DNA from: Blastocatellia bacterium
GTDB taxonomy: Bacteria; Acidobacteriota; Blastocatellia; Pyrinomonadales; Pyrinomonadaceae
Direction: 5' to 3'
Length of the DNA: 37,067 bases
Assembly (NCBI GenBank): GCA_016789145.1
Contig: JAEUQI010000028.1
Coordinates: 1 to 37,067 of the forward strand
The position numbers were made by a program, and so were the translations under genes. Under the pieces are notes generated by a model. That model ran no database searches and had not been told where the DNA came from. It saw nothing but the letters and a program-made list of their open reading frames with translations. Below, one piece after another: positions 32,349 to 37,067 of this stretch. Position 1 is the first letter of the stretch, and each line of letters opens with the position of its first letter.

Positions 32349-32364
32349 ATTTTTTTGAAACGAT

Positions 32365-32385
32365 TTGTATCAAATATAGTTACAA
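32365..32385. promoter_or_regulatory. Second Rrf2-type operator, ahead of the redox genes
   Basis: TTGTATC (32365-32371) and GTTACAA (32379-32385) repeat the layout of the site at 31900-31920: TGTAnC, 7 bp, GTTACA. TATAGT (32375-32380) inside it could be the -10 element. It lies 12 bp before the 25-codon ORF. Confidence 0.55.
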
Positions 32386-32397
32386 ACGGAAAACGAA

Positions 32398-32475
32398 ATG
32401 ACAGCATTAGCAGCAAGATGGACTCCGACATTTATAGATGCGATTAAACTGATCGCAAGATTCTTTGGAGTGTAA
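32398..32475 (+). CDS. 25-residue peptide ORF, possible leader peptide
   Basis: ATG 32398 to TAA 32473-32475 encodes 25 residues starting MTALAARWTPTFIDAIK and ending LIARFFGV. The second half would form a basic amphipathic helix. The stop is followed after 2 bp by the ATG of the thioredoxin-like gene, so the two would be translationally coupled. The ribosome binding site is weak (GGA at 32388-32390). It lies directly after the second Rrf2-type operator. It could be a regulatory leader peptide, a small membrane-active protein or chance. Confidence 0.4.
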   Translation: MTALAARWTPTFIDAIKLIARFFGV

Positions 32476-32477
32476 TA

Positions 32478-33095
32478 ATGAATATCAAGCAATACATCGA
32501 AAAATCGATATCGTACGAAGAGTATGTTGAGCTCGTCAAAAGCTTGCTGGAACAGGGCAAAGCTACGGGCGATGTTCAAAACGAGTCGAGGTTGGAATAT
32601 ACGCGGCTGAATCTGGTGCGAATGAACCGAGTTGCAAAGACGTTGGTTCATGACCAAGCGTCGTTCGAAACAGTTTCTAGGGTCTATCGACCTCAAACTT
32701 GGCTCATCATCACCGAAGGTTGGTGCGGAGATGCGGCACAGAATCTTGCCGTGATCGAACATGTTGCGTCCGCGAACGATAAGATCAGGACGCGATACAT
32801 CTTGCGAGATGAGAATCCCGAGTTGATAAACGAATTTTTGACCAATGGTTCTCGTTCGATACCGAAGCTGATCGCTGTGGATGATGCAAACGGAAAAGTG
32901 CTTGGAACGTGGGGAGCCAGGCCCGCGGCAGCTCAGGCGTATTTCAACGAGATGAAGGATCAGGGAATCCAGAAAGACGAATTAACGGAGAAATTGCAGC
33001 GTTGGTATAATGCCGACAAAGGTGTTTCGCTGCAGCAAGAGTTGGCGATACTTGCGAGCGATTGGTCGCAAGGTGAGCTGGCGGCGAGTGTGTGA
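32478..33095 (+). CDS. Thioredoxin-9-type (single-cysteine) protein
   Basis: 205 residues, no signal peptide. It matches the thioredoxin_9 group, with the active-site region WLIITEGWCGDAAQNLAVIEH, where the usual second Cys of WCxxC is Ala or Asp and only Cys83 remains, and a cis-Pro loop (NGSRSIPKLIAVDD). The family may act in bacillithiol or other thiol-based redox chemistry or as a one-cysteine reductase; its substrate is not known. The N-terminal 70 residues are helical. It is the first long gene after the second Rrf2-type operator, which fits a thiol-stress role. Confidence 0.75.
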   Translation: MNIKQYIEKSISYEEYVELVKSLLEQGKATGDVQNESRLEYTRLNLVRMNRVAKTLVHDQASFETVSRVYRPQTWLIITEGWCGDAAQNLAVIEHVASANDKIRTRYILRDENPELINEFLTNGSRSIPKLIAVDDANGKVLGTWGARPAAAQAYFNEMKDQGIQKDELTEKLQRWYNADKGVSLQQELAILASDWSQGELAASV

Positions 33096-33134
33096 GTTCG
33101 CATTATATTTAGTAGAAGAGGAGAGGTACTGATA

Positions 33135-33821
33135 ATGAAATTTCTAACTGTTTTTGTATTAGCAGCCGCGGCGTTCGCTTCGGCATGCGCGGATCCGGCG
33201 GCAAACAAACCTAAAGCTACTACATCAGCGCCATCGAGTGCGTCGCCTGCTGCGCCGGCGAGCACTACGGCAGCACCGGCAACGACTGATGTATTCGCTT
33301 CATTTAAGCCGAAAGGTACGAGTATCGACGTCGATGCAGCGACGAGTAAGATCGAATTTACAGGCTCAAAGGTTACAGGCAAGCACGACGGCGGATTTAA
33401 GGTTTTCAAAGGGGTGATCGATCTGGTCGGTGACAAAGTCGAAGACAGCGCGGTCGTATTTGAGATCGATATGAAGTCGGTTTTCACGGATGCAGCCGGA
33501 TTGACGGACCATTTGCAGAATCAAGACTTTTTCGAGGTCGCGAAGTTTCCGAAAGCATCATTTTTATCAACTAAGATCGTTGCCGACACAGCTAAAGGTG
33601 CCGGAAATTATACGGTTACGGGAGACATGGAGATCCGCGGAACCAAGAAATCGGTAACGTTTCCCGCGAAAATCACACTTGCGGCTGACGCAGTGACCGT
33701 GGCGAGTGAGTTTTCGATCAACCGGAAGGATTTTGGCATCGTTTACGCAGGAAAAGCTGACGATCTTATCCGAGACGACGTTGTTCTGCGGCTCGATCTC
33801 AAGGCTCCGCGAAAGAAGTAA
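33135..33821 (+). CDS. YceI-family lipoprotein
   Basis: 228 residues with GAGGAGAGG just upstream as ribosome binding site. The signal peptide ends in a lipobox (FASAC, Cys18), so it should be lipid-anchored. A Pro/Ala/Ser/Thr linker covers about 22-55. The YceI lipocalin-like barrel follows: SIDVDAATSKIEFTGSKV, GGFKVFKGVIDLVGD, TDHLQNQDFFEVAKFPKASF, GDMEIRGTKKSVTFPAKI and FSINRKDFGI. YceI proteins bind long isoprenoid chains such as quinone precursors, and some are induced by base or oxidative stress. Its stop overlaps the next start by 1 bp. Confidence 0.9.
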   Translation: MKFLTVFVLAAAAFASACADPAANKPKATTSAPSSASPAAPASTTAAPATTDVFASFKPKGTSIDVDAATSKIEFTGSKVTGKHDGGFKVFKGVIDLVGDKVEDSAVVFEIDMKSVFTDAAGLTDHLQNQDFFEVAKFPKASFLSTKIVADTAKGAGNYTVTGDMEIRGTKKSVTFPAKITLAADAVTVASEFSINRKDFGIVYAGKADDLIRDDVVLRLDLKAPRKK

Positions 33822-34837
33822 TGAGGGCGTTTCAGATAAACGAATTTGGGATCGACAAGCTGGCCTTGGTCGAGGTTGCCGATCCCGAGCCTCAGCCGAA
33901 CGAGGTCGTCGTGCGTTTTGACGCATGGTCGCTGAATTATCGCGACGTGATGGTCGTCGAGGGCCGTTATAATCCGCGAATGAAGATACCAGCGACGCCG
34001 TTGTCAGATGGCGCCGGCGAGATCGTAGCGGTCGGTGAAGGCGTTACGAAATGGAAAGTCGGTGACCGTGTGATGCCAATAATGGTGCAACGTTGGTTTG
34101 ACGGCGAACCAAACGCTGAAACGTCGCGGACGGCGATCGGTGCGGGAGCGGTTTGGGACGGCATCTTGCGGGAAAAGGCTGCGTTTGCTGAGAATTCGGT
34201 CGTTGCCGTGCCCGATCAATTGTCCCAATCTGTGGCTGCAACCCTGCCGTGCGCGGCAGTTACGGCCTGGAATGCGTTGGTTGTTTCAGGAAAGCTAAAG
34301 GCTGGTGACACAGTTTTGACGCAAGGCACCGGCGGAGTATCTATATTTGCTGTTCAGTTCGCGAAGACTTTGGGTGCCAGGGTGATCGCGACATCGAGTA
34401 GTGACGCAAAGCTTAAAAAGCTGAGCGAACTCGGTGCCGACGAAACGATCAATTATCGAACCCGCGAAGATTGGGACCGTGCCGTTCTTGAGCTGACCGA
34501 AAAGCGAGGTGTTGATCACGTTATTGAAGTCGGCGGAGCAGGAACGCTGGCAAAGTCGATCAACGCTGTGCGCGTCGGCGGGCACATCGCGATGATCGGC
34601 GCTCTTGATACGGAAGGTACGTTCAATCACGTGCCGATATTTATGAAGGCGATCAGGCTTCAGGGAATATTTGTCGGATCAAAGGCAATGTTTGAGGATA
34701 TGAATGCCTCGATCGCAGGGAAAAATGTCAGGCCTGTGATCGATCGAATATTTAGGTTTGAGGAAATAAGAGACGCTCTGCACTACATGAAGAGCGGAGC
34801 ACATTTTGGAAAGATAGTGGTCAATTTGGACCGATAG
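33821..34837 (+). CDS. NAD(P)-dependent MDR-family oxidoreductase (quinone reductase/alcohol dehydrogenase-like)
   Basis: 338 residues. The N-terminal GroES-like domain (to about 130) has SLNYRDVMVVEGRYNPRMKIPATPLSDGAGEIVAVGEGVTKWKVGDRVM. The Rossmann domain shows GTGGVSIFAVQFAKTLGARVIATSSSDAKLKKLSELGADETINYR and HVIEVGGAGTLAKSINAVRVGGHIAMIG. The zinc ligands of classical alcohol dehydrogenases (Cys at the start, GHE motif) are missing, so it is a zinc-independent MDR reductase, plausibly for quinones or enals. The start overlaps the yceI-like stop by 1 bp, so the two are coupled. Confidence 0.88.
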   Translation: MRAFQINEFGIDKLALVEVADPEPQPNEVVVRFDAWSLNYRDVMVVEGRYNPRMKIPATPLSDGAGEIVAVGEGVTKWKVGDRVMPIMVQRWFDGEPNAETSRTAIGAGAVWDGILREKAAFAENSVVAVPDQLSQSVAATLPCAAVTAWNALVVSGKLKAGDTVLTQGTGGVSIFAVQFAKTLGARVIATSSSDAKLKKLSELGADETINYRTREDWDRAVLELTEKRGVDHVIEVGGAGTLAKSINAVRVGGHIAMIGALDTEGTFNHVPIFMKAIRLQGIFVGSKAMFEDMNASIAGKNVRPVIDRIFRFEEIRDALHYMKSGAHFGKIVVNLDR

Positions 34838-34870
34838 GAATTCAGATCAAAGGAACAAGGGGTTTTATAT

Positions 34871-35941
34871 ATGGCTACATTATTTGACACATTTAAGATC
34901 GGCGAGATCGAACTGAAGAATAGAATTATTATGGCTCCGCTCACGCGAAGCCGAGCAAACGACGAAGGCGTTCAGCCTGAATTTACCGTGGATTACTATA
35001 CGCAACGTGCGTCCGGCGGGTTGCTCATAACTGAAGCGACAAACGTTTCCCCAATGGCGAAAGGCTACGTTCGCACTCCGGGAATTTATACTGCGGACCA
35101 GATCGAGAGCTGGCGAAAGGTGACCGACAGTGTTCATGCGAACGGCGGCAAGATATTTATGCAGATCTTTCACACCGGCCGCATTGCGTTGCCTGATTTC
35201 CTGCCGGGCCGACAGTTGCCTGTAGCACCGTCGGCTGTGAAAGCGGCTGGTGAAAACTATACTGATGAAGGAATGAAAGAGTTCGTTGTGCCGCGAGAAT
35301 TGACCACTGAGGAAGTTAGGTCGACGGTGCAGGATTACGCGAAAGCAGCGAAGAACGCGATCGAAGCTGGCTTCGACGGTGTAGAGATCCACGGCGCTAA
35401 TGGTTATCTTATTCAACAATTTCTTTCAACAAACGTGAATCTGCGGACTGACGAGTACGGCGGTTCGATCGAGAATAGATCTAGATTCTTGCTCGAGATC
35501 GTCGAGGCAGTCACGTCAGCGATCGGCAGCGAACGAACTGGTTTGCGTCTTTCGCCGGGCGGCGAGTTCAATGACATCAAAGAATCCGATGCCGAGGAGC
35601 TATATGAATATGTGATAGGCAAGCTAAACGACTTTGGCCTCGCTTATCTTCACATCGGAACGTTCGATCAGAATCGAGATTGGCATCCCGTGCTCCGTCC
35701 GCTATACAATGGAACCTATTTTGCGGGCGTTGGTTTTGATAAGGCTCGTGCGGAAAGTGTTTTGGCAGAAGGCGGCGCCGATGCCATCGTGTTTGGCAAA
35801 CTGTTCCTAGCCAATCCTGACTTACCGGAACGATTTAGGATCGATGCGGAGTTGAACGAATGGGATGAAAGCACCTTCTATACGCCTGGAGAAAAGGGCT
35901 ATACGGATTATCCGACGCTTGCCAAGGCGGCTCAGGTTTGA
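34871..35941 (+). CDS. Old Yellow Enzyme family alkene reductase
   Basis: 356 residues of a single TIM barrel binding FMN. It begins LFDTFKIGEIELKNRIIMAPLTRSRA, and the substrate-binding pair is His174 and Asn177 in EIHGANGYLIQQFLS, followed by RTDEYGGSIENRSRFLLEIV. GLRLSPGGEFNDI, YLHIGTFD and IVFGKLFLANPDLPERFR complete the FMN site. These enzymes reduce activated C=C bonds of enals, enones, nitro compounds and maleimides using NAD(P)H. It lies 33 bp after the MDR gene, with AAGGGG upstream. Such a pair suggests detoxification of electrophiles. Confidence 0.93.
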   Translation: MATLFDTFKIGEIELKNRIIMAPLTRSRANDEGVQPEFTVDYYTQRASGGLLITEATNVSPMAKGYVRTPGIYTADQIESWRKVTDSVHANGGKIFMQIFHTGRIALPDFLPGRQLPVAPSAVKAAGENYTDEGMKEFVVPRELTTEEVRSTVQDYAKAAKNAIEAGFDGVEIHGANGYLIQQFLSTNVNLRTDEYGGSIENRSRFLLEIVEAVTSAIGSERTGLRLSPGGEFNDIKESDAEELYEYVIGKLNDFGLAYLHIGTFDQNRDWHPVLRPLYNGTYFAGVGFDKARAESVLAEGGADAIVFGKLFLANPDLPERFRIDAELNEWDESTFYTPGEKGYTDYPTLAKAAQV

Positions 35942-35999
35942 TGATCCAACACAGGCGTGCAGCTCCGTATTTTGGATGTGTTTTAGGTAATATTTAGTT

Positions 36000-36638
36000 A
36001 TGAATATTGGGATCATAGGTTCAGGTATAGTCGCGAGGACTTTGGCGGCTGGCTTTGCGGACAAAGGGCATTACGTCGTTGTGGGTACTCGCTCGCCGGG
36101 AAAGCTTTCCGAATGGCTCGCGACTGCGGGTCCGAACGTGACCGAAGGATCATTTGCTGATGCTGTCCGTCACGGTGAGGTCGTGATCATTAGCGTCAAT
36201 GCCGAGAACACAAGGAGTGCCATCGAGATCTCGGGTCGTGATGAGTTCAGAGGCAAGGTTGTGATAGACGTCTCGAATCCGATGGATTTTTCACAGGGCA
36301 TTCCTCCGAGATTTACAGCGACGGTTGGGAATTCGCTTGGTGAGAAGGTTCAGCGCGAATTGCCAGAGGCGTTTGTCGTGAAGGCTTTCAATTCGATGGG
36401 CTTTAGCGTGATGACAGAACCGCTTTTCAATGGTGAGGCCGGCACGCATTTCATCGCCGGCAACGATGACGACGCTAAGTCTAAAGTTGCCGGATTGCTG
36501 CTCGAATTTGGTTGGGAAGTCGTAGATGTCGGCGAGATCGATCAAGCATTTTTTCTTGAGGCGTTAGCATCGCTTTGGGTAAATTTTTCGATCAAGTCAG
36601 GCCAACGTGAACAGGCATTCAAGCTATTAACTCGTTAG
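36000..36638 (+). CDS. NADP-dependent F420-type reductase family protein
   Basis: 212 residues. The Rossmann start MNIGIIGSGIVARTLAAGFADKGHYVVVGTRSP is typical of the NADPH:F420 oxidoreductase-like family (PF03807), as are GKVVIDVSNPMDF, FVVKAFNSMGFSVM and HFIAGNDDDAKSKVAGLLLEFGWEVVDVGEID. The true cofactor partner is unclear; many members occur in organisms without F420 and use flavin or NADP only. It follows the alkene reductase by 58 bp on the same strand. Confidence 0.85.
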   Translation: MNIGIIGSGIVARTLAAGFADKGHYVVVGTRSPGKLSEWLATAGPNVTEGSFADAVRHGEVVIISVNAENTRSAIEISGRDEFRGKVVIDVSNPMDFSQGIPPRFTATVGNSLGEKVQRELPEAFVVKAFNSMGFSVMTEPLFNGEAGTHFIAGNDDDAKSKVAGLLLEFGWEVVDVGEIDQAFFLEALASLWVNFSIKSGQREQAFKLLTR

Positions 36639-36690
36639 TATTAAGGAAAATATTCGCAAGTTCGTTTAGAATCATTTTAGGAGAAAAACA

Positions 36691-37017
36691 ATGGGAGCTT
36701 TTGCAAAAGAAGTAACAGACAGCGGGTTTGAGACCGATGTTTTAGAATCGGATAAACCGGTTTTGGTCGATTTTTGGGCCGAATGGTGTGGGCCATGCCG
36801 TATGATCGCACCATCGGTCGAGGCTGTGGCTGAGGAATACGCAGGCAAAGCAGGCGTAATGAAAATGAACGTTGATGAAAATCCAACGGTGCCGAATCAG
36901 TTTGGTATTCGCGGTATTCCGACACTTATCCTGTTCAAAGGCGGCCAAGAGCAGGAACGCATCGTCGGAGCAGTTAGCCGCGAAGCGTTGGCTAAAGTTA
37001 TTGACAAATACGTTTGA
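36691..37017 (+). CDS. trxA: Thioredoxin
   Basis: 108 residues with AGGAG just upstream. The active site is WCGPC (Cys33, Cys36) in PVLVDFWAEWCGPCRMIAP, and the cis-Pro is in RGIPTLILFKGG. It is a normal cytosolic thioredoxin and could recycle oxidised partners, including the thiol-switch regulator and single-cysteine thioredoxin-like protein encoded upstream. It ends the redox run, 52 bp after the F420-type reductase gene, and is followed by a strong terminator. Confidence 0.97.
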   Translation: MGAFAKEVTDSGFETDVLESDKPVLVDFWAEWCGPCRMIAPSVEAVAEEYAGKAGVMKMNVDENPTVPNQFGIRGIPTLILFKGGQEQERIVGAVSREALAKVIDKYV

Positions 37018-37035
37018 TCATTCAACAGATAAAGT

Positions 37036-37067
37036 AAAAAGGCCCGGACATTTGTCCGGGCCTTTTT
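37036..37067. terminator. Perfect hairpin terminator after trxA
   Basis: AAAAAGGCCCGGACA (37036-37050) is followed after 2 bp by its exact reverse complement (37053-37067), ending in TTTTT at the window edge. The A and T runs on both sides would let it work in either direction. Confidence 0.9.

Noticed and set aside
1-37067. Prophage, insertion sequence, toxin-antitoxin or antiphage system
   Set aside because: No integrase, transposase, terminase, nuclease or small toxin/antitoxin pair was recognised; the genes are mostly housekeeping, envelope and redox functions.

Overview
The window looks like a chromosomal segment of an Acidobacteriota bacterium, most likely class Blastocatellia (Pyrinomonadaceae-like). 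I infer this from a VWFA-related acidobacterial-type protein (7094-8356), a secreted M64 peptidase with tandem FG-GAP-like repeats, an S46 peptidase, an ARPP-1/DUF6569 secreted protein and the overall mix of housekeeping genes. I see no phage genes, transposases, CRISPR arrays, rRNA or tRNA genes. All of this is recognition from sequence; no database search was run.

Layout. 1-5.1 kb: the 3' end of a CYTH-domain gene, a convergent secreted lytic-transglycosylase-like gene, then a compact plus-strand run of glmM, a small ABM-like gene, aroB and a small membrane-anchored protein. 5.1-9.7 kb is on the minus strand: a B12-binding/radical SAM protein, the VWFA-like secreted protein and a LecA-like secreted protein. 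The last two are separated by a 586-bp gene-free stretch that carries the most unusual DNA in the window: TGTCCAC repeated with an 11-bp period, an inverted copy, a T-rich stretch and a perfect 20-bp palindrome. To its right nearly every gene lies on the plus strand.

9.9-13.7 kb: a PhyH-type dioxygenase, then an ECF sigma factor operon (sigma, two tiny acidic proteins, a double-zinc-finger membrane anti-sigma factor, a zinc-ribbon membrane protein and a small membrane protein) ending in a strong terminator. 13.9-21.1 kb is an envelope and secretion block: an M23 peptidase, a membrane protein translationally coupled to an M64 peptidase, an S46 peptidase and an ARPP-1 protein, most ending in clear hairpin terminators. 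21.2-27.3 kb holds folate and pantothenate genes (folK, panB, panC), a cysteine-free thioredoxin-fold protein, maf, a dciA-like gene, and gatC and gatA with a lipoprotein-like gene between them. lon and an MltD-type transglycosylase follow.

31.9-37.0 kb is a redox/electrophile-response-like run: a cysteine-rich Rrf2 regulator with an inverted-repeat operator over its promoter, a related operator ahead of a 25-codon ORF, then a thioredoxin-9-type protein, a YceI lipoprotein, an MDR oxidoreductase, an Old Yellow Enzyme, an F420/NADP-type reductase and thioredoxin, closed by a perfect hairpin at the window edge. The two best candidates for something undescribed are the phased TGTCCAC array and this Rrf2 operator pair with its peptide ORF.
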